Source: Verrucomicrobiia bacterium (lineage in GTDB: Bacteria > Verrucomicrobiota > Verrucomicrobiia > Limisphaerales > DSYF01). Taken from it: a DNA stretch of 64,000 bases. The DNA is taken from assembly GCA_035765895.1 (NCBI GenBank), contig DASTWL010000007.1:25161-89160 (forward strand). The letters run 5' to 3'. The position numbers and the translations under genes were made by a program. Of this stretch, positions 9,785 through 17,641 are shown piece by piece (within the stretch, counting starts at the first letter, position 1; each line of letters begins with the position of its first letter). The notes under the pieces were generated by a model. The model was not told the origin of the DNA and made no database searches. It was given only the letters and a program-made list of their open reading frames with translations.

Positions 9785-9836
9785 AACAGTATTTCGTTGG
9801 AGTTTTGATTTGTGAGGAGTCGGAAAAAGTAGTTCG

Positions 9837-9926
9837 TCAGGCCGCAAATCCGCCATCAATGGTCAGGCTCGCGCCGGTCACGAGAGCAACTTTGCGGTCG
9901 CGTTTGATTGGGCTGGTTGGATTCAT
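9837..9926 (-). pseudogene. 29-codon scar of a short-chain dehydrogenase with a large in-frame internal deletion
   Basis: Read from the ATG at 9926, this small frame begins like an SDR (RKVALVTGAS, the start of the TGxxxGxG loop). It then jumps directly to an SDR C-terminus (LTIDGGFAA, stop at 9837-9839). In intact SDRs the sequence VTGAS commonly occurs at both places, so the junction is where two short direct repeats would recombine. About 220 central codons, including the Ser-Tyr-Lys active site, are absent. The reading frame is preserved but no enzyme can result. It sits between the wrbA-like gene and pirin. An assembly or strain-specific deletion is possible. Confidence 0.8.
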
Positions 9927-9950
9927 GGATGCACCCCGGCTTTGGACCTG

Positions 9951-9984
9951 CCCGCAGCGGCCGTCGTTCAACGACCGCTGCGGG
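9951..9984 (-). terminator. GC-rich hairpin downstream of pirin
   Basis: A 10-base perfect stem (CCCGCAGCGG with CCGCTGCGGG) begins 6 bases after the pirin stop codon. Its loop contains a further TCGTT/AACGA pairing. No T-run follows on the minus strand, so it is terminator-like or a 3'-end stabiliser, not a classic intrinsic terminator. Confidence 0.5.
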
Positions 9985-9990
9985 GCCGGT

Positions 9991-10686
9991 TCAATTCAGG
10001 TCAAACAATAGCACCTGTGCGGGTTTGGTGCCGCTGACTTCGAGCGTTGCCTGACCGCTGACTGCGGCCGCGTCGCCGCCGCTGAGCGTCCGGCCATTCA
10101 GCTTCACCTCCCCCTCGGCCACGTGCACCCAGGCGTGCCGGCCGGACGCCAGTTCGTGCGTCACGGACTGGCCCGCATTCAACTTGGCAAGCCAGAGATC
10201 CGCGTCCTGATGGATGGCGATGGAGCCATCGCGGCCCGTCTTGCTCGTCACGAGATGCAGCGCGCCCGGTGCGACCTTGGCGAACGACTTTTCCGCATAA
10301 CGCGGCTTCACGCCCTGCGTGTCGGGCTGAATCCAGATTTGCAGCAGGCGCACGGCCTCTTCGCTTGAGGGGTTGAATTCGCTGTGCCGCACCCCGGTGC
10401 CGGCGGCCATGTATTGCACGTCGCCGGTCTGGATGACGCGGCCATTGCCCATCGAATCCTTGTGCTCCAACTGGCCGCTCAGGATGTAGGTGATGATCTC
10501 CATGTCGCGGTGCGGATGCGTGCCGAAGCCCATGCCCGGCATCACGAGGTCGTCGTTGATGACGCGCAGGCTGCGGTAGCCCATCCACTGCGGATCATAA
10601 TAATCCGCGAAGCTGAAGGTGTGGTAGGTGTCCAGCCACCCGTGATTCGCGTGGCCCCGTTCGTTGGCTTTTCGAATGTTCATCAT
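9991..10686 (-). CDS. pirin family protein (bicupin)
   Basis: About 231 residues. The N-terminal cupin has the pirin metal-site pattern HPHRDMEIITYILSG and a downstream HSEFNPS, with the early segment DTYHTFSFADYYDP. Some bacterial pirins have quercetinase activity and others act as redox-sensing regulators; the sequence does not decide. Two adjacent ATG codons at 10686 and 10683 precede the conserved NIRKANERG, so the longer 10752 start is unlikely. It is divergent from the helicase cassette and fits the oxidative/quinone-stress group to its left. Confidence 0.92.
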   Translation of the reverse strand: MMNIRKANERGHANHGWLDTYHTFSFADYYDPQWMGYRSLRVINDDLVMPGMGFGTHPHRDMEIITYILSGQLEHKDSMGNGRVIQTGDVQYMAAGTGVRHSEFNPSSEEAVRLLQIWIQPDTQGVKPRYAEKSFAKVAPGALHLVTSKTGRDGSIAIHQDADLWLAKLNAGQSVTHELASGRHAWVHVAEGEVKLNGRTLSGGDAAAVSGQATLEVSGTKPAQVLLFDLN

Positions 10687-10800
10687 GGCGACACAGTGCC
10701 ACAGTTCCGGTGAACTTGAGAAAGACCATGTTTCTTGGCTCAGCATAACCAAAGAACATGCTTAATTGCAGAAGCCGCCAGAGCTACGGGGAACCAAATT

Positions 10801-10893
10801 CAAAGGGCTGCAAGCCCGGCAGATGATAGCCCAGGGCAACGCCCTGGGTTCATCGTTAAAAACGATTTCAAGTCCTGTAAGGGCGACAGAAAT
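10801..10893 (+). repeat. left copy of a ~92-bp palindromic inverted repeat
   Basis: This stretch contains three small palindromes in order: gggctgcaagcccg, cccagggcaacgccctggg, and the weaker tcgtt/aacga. It ends in aagtcctgtaagggcgaca. The reverse complement of 14851-14942 matches it along nearly its whole length with scattered substitutions. The two copies therefore bracket the helicase gene as an inverted pair. It resembles REP/MITE-like intergenic elements. No transposase is encoded between the copies. Confidence 0.85.
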
Positions 10894-10933
10894 GTGGCTC
10901 GCAGAATCGGCTGGAGTTGGCAACAATGGCGGC

Positions 10934-13900
10934 ATGAGCCAGACCGGGAAACGAAGCCGGGAGAAGAAGGCCCTTGTGCCGCTCGCCAAATCGCATCCGC
11001 AGCTCGCGGCTCAGTGGCATCCCACCAAAAACGGCAACGTCTCGCCGGATGATGTTCAGGCGAGCAACACATCGCCTATTTGGTGGGTTTGTCCAAAAGG
11101 ACACGAGTGGCAAGCGCGTCCGTGGCATCGAACCAACCAAGGCAATGCATGTCCATTCTGCGCGGGTAAGAAGTTTCTACCCGAAGATTCCTTGGCTGGG
11201 CGTTATCCCGCCATCGCTGCGGAGTTGCATCCGACTAAGAACGGCAATACGACGCCGGATAAGTTGTTTCATCGCAGCACGAAATACTTTTGGTGGCGTT
11301 GTGCGAAGAATCCTCTGCACGAATGGAGGACAACCGTTGTCCGGCGCACTGGTCAAGGAAGCGGCTGTCCTTACTGTTCGGGTCGGCAATTGACTTCAGA
11401 GAACTCATTCGGCAGTCGCTATCCGAAACTTTCTGAGCAATGGCATCTGACAAAAAACGGCGAGCACAAGCCCACAGATTTTCCTGCCGCCAGCAAATTC
11501 GACGCTTGGTGGCAATGTCAGAAGGTTGAGGCGCATTCGTGGAAATCAAAAATTCGTTCGCGGGCTCAACATCCTGAACTTGGTTGTCCCATCTGCTCCC
11601 GCATCGCGAGCAATTCGCGCGAACGAAAGCCGCTTTCTGAAACCCATCCTGATCTTTTGAGGGAATGGCATCCGGCCAAAAACGTAGGCGTGACGCCGAG
11701 AGATGTGCATGAGGGTTCGTCTCGGAAGGTATGGTGGCGCTGTTTGGCTAATCCATCGCACGAATGGGAGTGCAGCGTAGGAAACCGTGCCCGACGTGGG
11801 AACGGTTGTCCGTTTTGCGCGGGACAATACGCTGACGGAACGAACTCTCTTGCCGCTCTGTTTCCACAAATTGCTGCCGAGTGGCATCCGACAAAGAATG
11901 GCGAACGCAAGCCGGACGCTGTCACGCCGGGCAGTGCGCGAAAAGTTTGGTGGAAGTGCTCGAAAAATCCAGAACACGAATGGGAAGCTCGGATACAGCC
12001 TCGAGTTAAGCGAGGCAATGGGTGTCCGTATTGTAGCTCGTGGACACTTTCACCAGAGCGGTCTCTTGCTGTGGTCTCGCCCGAATTAGCCGCCGAATGG
12101 CATCCGACGAAAAACGAACATCTAACGCCGCGTGATGTGACAGTGGGATCTGCGCGCAAATTTTGGTGGAAATGCTCGCGTAATCCAGCGCACGAGTGGA
12201 GAACAAGTCCGAAGAACCGGAGCGTGCTCAAGAACGGTTGCCCGATTTGCAAAGTCGGCTGGACGATACCCGCGATTCGCGGCTTCGTTGATTCGCTCAA
12301 GCATCACCTCTCCACCTTCACGCCAGCCGAACTTTACGTGTTGTTTCAGCAAAACGGCTTGCTTGCTGGAGTCCGCAAGAGCCAAGCGTTTCTCGACGCG
12401 CTTGCGACAGGCCGATTCCCCTTCGACGAGATTGAGAAGTTCTGCAAGGGCGAGAAGTCGTTGGTGGATTCGTTCCTTGCGGATTCGTCGCTGACGCTGG
12501 AGGCGTTGGCGGAGCAGCAGCCGGGCGCGGCGAAGGAAGAGGAGTTGGGCGTCGTCGGCGAGGCGCAGGAGGAGAGCGCGGAGTTGCCGACGGCGGAAAC
12601 AGAGAACGTGCTCAAGTCGTTGCAGTCGGCGGTGGTCGTGTCGGCAGATCAGGAGGCGGTCGAGTTTCTCGTGGCGTCGGCGCTGGCGAAAATTTGGAAG
12701 CACGCTTTCCGCGACGAGTCCGCCGCCATGGCGCAGGCGCGGGATTTCAAAGGCGACGCTTACGCGGAGCGGGTGCGGACGGAATTTCTTGCCGAGTATG
12801 AGCGCGTGAAGGCGCTGGAGATTCCGGCGGGTTATTCGTTCAAGGTGGAGGGCAGGCCGGCGCTGCCGAATCTCATGCAGCGGCTGGTGGCGTCGCGGAT
12901 TCAGCACAAGCGGCGCGAGGGAAACTGGTCGGGCACGGGCGCGGGCAAGACGCTTTCGGCGGTCCTGGCAAGCCGCGTGGTCGGCGCGAAGCTGACGGTG
13001 ATTTGTTGTCCGAACAGCGTGGTTGAGGGTTGGAAGGCGGCGATTTTGAACGCATTCCCGGACAGTCTGGTGGCGACGAAGACGCTCGCGCCGGATTGGG
13101 CAGCGATTGCGGGCGATGAGACGGGTTTCGGCAAAGCGGCGGCGGCGCATCGTTACGTGGTGTTGAATTACGAGGCGTTTCAGCAGGAGGATTCGGAGAA
13201 GAAGGTGCGGAAGTTCGCGAAGCAGGAGGCTGCGGGTTTCGTGGTGGTGGATGAGATTCATTTCACGAAGCAGCGGACGGCGGAGAATCTTTCCAAGCGC
13301 AAGAAGCTGGTGACGGCGTTGATCAGCTTGGCCGCCGCGAAGAATCCGCGGTTGTGCGTGCTGGGGATGTCGGCGACGCCGGTGATCAACAATTTGCAGG
13401 AGGGCAAGAGTCTGGTGGAGATGGTGTCGGGGCTGGCGCACGACGACCTGAACACGCGCCCGACGGTGGCGCATTGCATGAAGCTGCATCAGCGGCTGGT
13501 GACGCTGGGCACGCGGTGGCTGCCGGATTACCAGATCGTGTGCGACGTGCAGACGCCGGAGGTGGATTGCGGCGAGGCCATTGAGGAGATCAAGGCACTC
13601 GGGCGCAACGGGTCCCCGCTGGCGTTGGAACAGATTCTCACGCGCGTGCGGCTGCCGATCATCCGGCAAAGCATTCGGCCCAAGACGCTGCTTTACACGC
13701 ATTACATTCAGGACATTGATTCGGCGCTCTACAAGGCGCTGGTCGAGGACGGCTGGCGCGTGGGGTTTTTCACGGGCGATGACAAGAGCGGGCTGGAGGG
13801 ATTTCTGCACGGCGACGTGGATGTGCTGATTGGTTCGAGCGCCATCGGGACGGGCGTGGATGGACTTCAGGAAGTTTGCCAGCGGCTCGTCATCAATGTG

Positions 13901-14851
13901 CTGCCGTGGACGAACGCGGAGTTCGAGCAACTCAAGGGGCGCATCTTCCGGCAAGGCCAGCACGCGGACAAGGTGACGGTCATCGTGCCGATTACTTACG
14001 CGGACGTGAACGGGCAGCGGTGGTCGTGGTGCGGCTCGAAGATGCGGCGGCTGCATTTCAAGAAATCCATTGCGGACGCGGCGGTGGATGGCGTCGTGCC
14101 AGAAGGCCACTTGCGCACGTCGGCTCAGGCGTATCAGGACGTGATGGGCTGGCTGGATCGGTTGACGACTGGGCGCGTGGAAGTGATCGAGCGTGCGCGC
14201 ATCGTCGTGCCGTTGCCGCAGGATGATGGCGAGGAAGTTGAGCGGCGCGCGCGGAAGTATGGCGATTTCTCAGCGATGACCCGCACATGGAATCAGAGTC
14301 GCAGCACGACGACGCACGCGCGGCTGCGGGAGAATCCCGAGGAGTGGGCGCAGTATCACACACTATATCGTGAGGCGCGGAAGGATTGGTCAGTCGTGCC
14401 GTTTGAGGAGTTCATCCGCTGGGCGAAGCAGCGGAGTGATTACGTCATCGGTGACTTCGGGTGCGGCGAAGCGAAAGTGGCGGAAGCGCTCGCGGACCGG
14501 CACACGGTTCATAGCTTTGATTACGTGGCCGCGAACGATGAGGTGGTCGCGTGTGACATGACGAAGACGCCGCTGGAGGATGGGACGCTCGACGTTGCGT
14601 TGTTCTCGCTCTCGCTCATGGGCCCGAACTTCAAGGATTATCTGCGCGAAGCGTGGCGTGTGCTGAAGCTGGACGGACAGTTGCATGTGTTCGAGGCCAC
14701 GTCGCGTTTTTCGGATCGTGACGCGTTCGTGGCGGGATTGAAGAAGCTTGGGTTCGCGATCGTCGAGGTGCGCGATGCGTGGAAGTTCACACATATTCGG
14801 GCAATGAAGACGGAGCGTGCGCCTGAGGCTGGCGTAGAATTGCACTTCTGA
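10934..14851 (+). CDS. six-fold zinc-repeat / SNF2-like helicase / Rrp8-like methyltransferase fusion
   Basis: From the ATG at 10934 the protein has 1305 residues. Residues ~18-445 hold six repeats of about 65-70 residues, each with the pattern HP-LA-EWHPtKN, WWkC, HEW and CPyC. This matches the DUF4379-type treble-clef zinc module. Residues ~660-1040 form an SF2, SNF2-like motor: Walker A GTGAGKT (667-673), DEIH (773-776), SATP (813-816), and QLKGRIFRQGQ (999-1009). Residues ~1165-1305 match the Rrp8 family of rRNA methyltransferases: DFGCGEAK, VACDMTKTPLEDGTLDVA and the signature SLSLMGPN. Every core motif of motor and methyltransferase appears intact. It stands alone between two inverted repeats, divergent from pirin. 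A nucleic-acid-modifying defence or RNA-repair role is inference. An in-frame ATG at 10892 is an alternative start. Confidence 0.9.
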   Translation: MSQTGKRSREKKALVPLAKSHPQLAAQWHPTKNGNVSPDDVQASNTSPIWWVCPKGHEWQARPWHRTNQGNACPFCAGKKFLPEDSLAGRYPAIAAELHPTKNGNTTPDKLFHRSTKYFWWRCAKNPLHEWRTTVVRRTGQGSGCPYCSGRQLTSENSFGSRYPKLSEQWHLTKNGEHKPTDFPAASKFDAWWQCQKVEAHSWKSKIRSRAQHPELGCPICSRIASNSRERKPLSETHPDLLREWHPAKNVGVTPRDVHEGSSRKVWWRCLANPSHEWECSVGNRARRGNGCPFCAGQYADGTNSLAALFPQIAAEWHPTKNGERKPDAVTPGSARKVWWKCSKNPEHEWEARIQPRVKRGNGCPYCSSWTLSPERSLAVVSPELAAEWHPTKNEHLTPRDVTVGSARKFWWKCSRNPAHEWRTSPKNRSVLKNGCPICKVGWTIPAIRGFVDSLKHHLSTFTPAELYVLFQQNGLLAGVRKSQAFLDALATGRFPFDEIEKFCKGEKSLVDSFLADSSLTLEALAEQQPGAAKEEELGVVGEAQEESAELPTAETENVLKSLQSAVVVSADQEAVEFLVASALAKIWKHAFRDESAAMAQARDFKGDAYAERVRTEFLAEYERVKALEIPAGYSFKVEGRPALPNLMQRLVASRIQHKRREGNWSGTGAGKTLSAVLASRVVGAKLTVICCPNSVVEGWKAAILNAFPDSLVATKTLAPDWAAIAGDETGFGKAAAAHRYVVLNYEAFQQEDSEKKVRKFAKQEAAGFVVVDEIHFTKQRTAENLSKRKKLVTALISLAAAKNPRLCVLGMSATPVINNLQEGKSLVEMVSGLAHDDLNTRPTVAHCMKLHQRLVTLGTRWLPDYQIVCDVQTPEVDCGEAIEEIKALGRNGSPLALEQILTRVRLPIIRQSIRPKTLLYTHYIQDIDSALYKALVEDGWRVGFFTGDDKSGLEGFLHGDVDVLIGSSAIGTGVDGLQEVCQRLVINVLPWTNAEFEQLKGRIFRQGQHADKVTVIVPITYADVNGQRWSWCGSKMRRLHFKKSIADAAVDGVVPEGHLRTSAQAYQDVMGWLDRLTTGRVEVIERARIVVPLPQDDGEEVERRARKYGDFSAMTRTWNQSRSTTTHARLRENPEEWAQYHTLYREARKDWSVVPFEEFIRWAKQRSDYVIGDFGCGEAKVAEALADRHTVHSFDYVAANDEVVACDMTKTPLEDGTLDVALFSLSLMGPNFKDYLREAWRVLKLDGQLHVFEATSRFSDRDAFVAGLKKLGFAIVEVRDAWKFTHIRAMKTERAPEAGVELHF

Positions 14852-14942
14852 TTGTGTCGCCCTTACAGGGCTTGGAAACATTGTGGAACGATTAACCCGG
14901 GGCGTTGCCCCGGGCTATCATCTGCGGGCTTTCAGCCCTTTG
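14851..14942 (-). repeat. right copy of the ~92-bp palindromic inverted repeat
   Basis: Reverse complement of the element at 10801-10893, beginning at the last base of the helicase stop codon. It contains gtcgcccttacagggctt, then the palindrome cccggggcgttgccccggg and gcgggctttcagccc. Differences from the left copy are often compensated within the palindromes (cagggc/gccctg versus cggggc/gccccg). That pattern suggests selection on structure. Confidence 0.85.
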
Positions 14943-15175
14943 CGCCTCCGCGTCTCTGCGTTGAAATCCGTTCGTGTAGTTGGTCCATTTCGCGGTTCGA
15001 GCTAATTCCAAAATTCCTCACCTCATCCCATCCCTCTCCCCACCATCCGATGGAGCGGAGCGGGAAAGGCTTTGCGTCCCTTGCGTTCTTTAGTGGCGAT
15101 TTGTTTTCGTGTGGTTCGTGTGTTTCGTGGTTATCCTCCCGCATCACAAATCAACCATCCACTGAAAGGCACGTT
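14943..15175. other. non-coding spacer with short degenerate direct repeats
   Basis: No convincing gene. The stretch 15071-15133 carries clustered TTGCGT and TTCGTG words (for example ttcgtgtggttcgtgtg). A similar cctccgcgtctctgcgttga stretch lies at 14944-14963. The end contains the ribosome-binding region (gaaagg) of the next gene. It looks like accumulated intergenic repeat debris next to the cassette. Confidence 0.55.
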
Positions 15176-15646
15176 ATGACCAACCCCATCCCGATTGGAT
15201 TCCATACGCTCACCCCGCACATCGTCGTGACTGACGGCGCGGCGGCGATTGAGTTCTACAAGCACGCGTTTGGTGCGCAGGAGAATTCACGCCTGATGAC
15301 GCCCGACGGCAAGCTGCTGATGCACGCGCAACTGACCATCGGCAATTCGGTGATCATGCTTGCCAGCGAGTTTCCGCCGCAGGCCCTGTCACCCAAAAGC
15401 CGCGGCGGCACGAGCGTGTTCCTCCATCTTTACGTTCCGGATTCCGACGCCGCGTTCGACCGTGCGGTCAAGGCCGGCGGCATCATCCGCATGCCGGTGT
15501 CCGATACGTTTTGGGGCGACCGCTACGGCGTGGTCGAAGATCCGTTCGGCCATCAATGGTCCATCGCCTCGCGCAAGCTCGACCTCACGCCGGAGCAGAT
15601 CGCCGAGAACTCGAAGGCATGGATGGCGAAGATGGCGAAATGTTGA
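15176..15646 (+). CDS. VOC family protein, PhnB-like glyoxalase fold
   Basis: A 156-residue protein with the PhnB-type arrangement: HIVVTDGAAAIEFYKHAFGA at the N-terminus, LMHAQLTIGNSVIML in the middle, and WGDRYGVVEDPFGHQWSIAS near the end. This group is annotated widely as glyoxalase/bleomycin-resistance-like, with mostly unknown substrates. A good ribosome-binding site (gaaagg, 7 bases upstream) fixes the ATG at 15176; the frame continues upstream into repeat DNA, which is not coding. It appears to be a single-gene unit. Confidence 0.88.
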   Translation: MTNPIPIGFHTLTPHIVVTDGAAAIEFYKHAFGAQENSRLMTPDGKLLMHAQLTIGNSVIMLASEFPPQALSPKSRGGTSVFLHLYVPDSDAAFDRAVKAGGIIRMPVSDTFWGDRYGVVEDPFGHQWSIASRKLDLTPEQIAENSKAWMAKMAKC

Positions 15647-15739
15647 GCTGCGGGCACACCCCACCCACGCGAAGGGGGGCGGCTTCCGCCCCGCAAGTCA
15701 GCTTGACGTGTCGCGCGGCTGCCTCGAAGCTGCTCGCCG

Positions 15740-16219
15740 ATGATTATGACTCCTCTCCGATTCTCGGCGATCACGGCCGTCAGCCTTTGTTTGCTTGGCT
15801 GCGATTCCTCCACGCAAAACCGCGGCAACGAGCCGGTCAGCACGAACGCTCCCACGGCCACCGCCACGCCGACGGTTGGCGAAATGATCACCACCGCCAG
15901 TGGTTTGAAGTATCAGGTGTTGAAGCATGGCACCGGCACGGTTTCGCCCAAGGCCACCGATACGGTGATGGTGCACTACCACGGAACGCTGCTGGATGGC
16001 ACGGTGTTCGACAGTTCAGTGGAGCGCGGTGAACCGGCCAGCTTTCCATTGAATTCGGTCATCCCCGGCTGGACTGAAGGGCTGCAACTCATGAAGGTGG
16101 GCGACAAGTTCAAGTTTGTGATCCCACCCAACCTCGCGTATGGCGAAAAAAGTCCCAGTCCCAAAATCCCCCCGAACAGCACGCTGGTGTTTGAAGTGGA
16201 ATTGCTCGGCATCGAATAA
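15740..16219 (+). CDS. FKBP-type peptidyl-prolyl isomerase, lipoprotein
   Basis: A 159-residue protein with a signal sequence and lipobox (CLLGC, Cys near residue 20), so it is probably anchored in a membrane facing the periplasm. After a Thr/Ala-rich spacer comes one complete FKBP domain: [32 protein letters not shown] and [11 protein letters not shown], closing with VFEVELLGI. It would assist folding of exported proteins by proline isomerisation. Start codons at 15740 and 15746 are equally possible. Confidence 0.94.
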   Translation: MIMTPLRFSAITAVSLCLLGCDSSTQNRGNEPVSTNAPTATATPTVGEMITTASGLKYQVLKHGTGTVSPKATDTVMVHYHGTLLDGTVFDSSVERGEPASFPLNSVIPGWTEGLQLMKVGDKFKFVIPPNLAYGEKSPSPKIPPNSTLVFEVELLGIE

Positions 16220-16411
16220 TGCAACCGCCGAAGTGGTGGCGCCTTGGTTCCCGGCAAAATCTTGGGCAACATCAGTCGCCGGGGCACTGAGGGAGCCTGC
16301 GTTTCGGCCGCCAACCGCACAACGTTTCATGTGTCACTCGCGCGCAGGCCGTTTTCGGAGACAGGGCAGATCCTTGCCGCCGGCACCGGAGATGGAGCAG
16401 CGCCAACAACC

Positions 16412-17572
16412 ATGACCGCCGGTGATCTGAAATTTCTCCGCGAGGCGCTTCAGCTCGCCCGGCGCGGATATGGTGCGACCTCGCCCAATCCGATGGTCGG
16501 CGCGGTGCTGGTGCGCAGCGGGAAAGTCATTGGCCGCGGCTGGCATCATCGGGCCGGTCTCCCGCATGCGGAAATCGAGGCGCTGCGGGACGCGCAGCAA
16601 CGCCAACAGGCAACCCGCGGCGCGACGCTTTACGTCACGTTGGAGCCTTGCTGCACCCATGGCCGCACGCCGCCGTGCACCGACGCCATCATTGATGCGG
16701 GCATCCGTCGCGTGGTGGTCGGCACGCCGGACCCCAATCCGAAGCACGCCGGGAAGGGCCTCCGCATTCTCCGCCGCGCGGGCATTGAGGTTGTGGCCCC
16801 GGCCCGCCGCGGTCAAAGCGCAGATGCGGCTGCGATCAATCGGGAATGCAGCCGCCTGAACGAGGCGTTCAATCATTGGATTGTCCATCGCACGCCGTTC
16901 GTGACGGTGAAGGCCGCGATGACTTTGGATGGCAAAATCGCCACGGCTGCCGGCGAGTCGAAATGGATTACCAGTGAAAAGGCACGCACCCACAGCCTGC
17001 ACCTGCGGCAAGGCAGCGACGCGATTCTCGTCGGCGTCAACACCGTGCTTCTGGATGATCCGAGTTTGACCGCCCGCCAGACCACGCCGCATCCGCTCCG
17101 CCGGATTGTGCTGGATTCCCTTGCCCGGACGCCGCTCACCGCGCGGGTGGTGACGGATGCGAATGCAACGCTGACCACCCTCGTCGTGAGCCGCCGGGCG
17201 CCGCGCAAACGCGTGGCCGCGCTCGCCCAACGCGTGCAGGTGCTCGTGGCACCAACGACGAAAGCCACCATCACAAGTCGCGAAAAGCCGGGGCTGGATT
17301 TGCGCTGGTTGTTGCGGCGGCTTGGCGCCAAAAACGTAACCAGCCTCCTCGTGGAAGGCGGCGGTGAGGTGAATGCCTCGTTTTTGCTCGGCGGGCTGGC
17401 GCAGCGCGTGGCGTTCTTTTACGCGCCCAAAATCCTGGGTGGCCGCGAGGCCCGGCGCGCGGTGGCCGGAGTCGGCGCGGCTTCGTTGGCGGAGGTGCGC
17501 CGGCTCAAGGACGTCGAATGGCACCGGCTGGGACCGGATTTGTTGCTGACGGCACTTGTTGAAAACGCCTGA
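16412..17572 (+). CDS. ribD: bifunctional riboflavin deaminase/reductase
   Basis: Catalyses the second and third steps of riboflavin synthesis. The N-terminal deaminase domain has its zinc site as HAEIEAL and PCCTHGRTPPC. The C-terminal reductase domain has TLDGKIATAAGESKWIT and the VGVNTVLLDDPSLTAR stretch. The ATG at 16412 gives 386 residues, near the usual ~370. The frame is open further upstream, but that part resembles nothing. The leader 16220-16411 shows no convincing FMN riboswitch. ribE follows 69 bases downstream. Confidence 0.95.
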   Translation: MTAGDLKFLREALQLARRGYGATSPNPMVGAVLVRSGKVIGRGWHHRAGLPHAEIEALRDAQQRQQATRGATLYVTLEPCCTHGRTPPCTDAIIDAGIRRVVVGTPDPNPKHAGKGLRILRRAGIEVVAPARRGQSADAAAINRECSRLNEAFNHWIVHRTPFVTVKAAMTLDGKIATAAGESKWITSEKARTHSLHLRQGSDAILVGVNTVLLDDPSLTARQTTPHPLRRIVLDSLARTPLTARVVTDANATLTTLVVSRRAPRKRVAALAQRVQVLVAPTTKATITSREKPGLDLRWLLRRLGAKNVTSLLVEGGGEVNASFLLGGLAQRVAFFYAPKILGGREARRAVAGVGAASLAEVRRLKDVEWHRLGPDLLLTALVENA

Positions 17573-17641
17573 TTCGCGCTACCCTCACGGCGCTGGCGCG
17601 GCGCGTTGGCGCGTCCAACCACCGCCCGCAAACCTCCCATC

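Noticed and set aside
12122..14110. 662-codon open frame on the minus strand
   Set aside because: Antisense to the helicase domains; Arg/His-rich translation without motifs.
16220..16411. Possible FMN riboswitch ahead of ribD
   Set aside because: The conserved FMN-element core words are not visible in this leader, so I do not call one.
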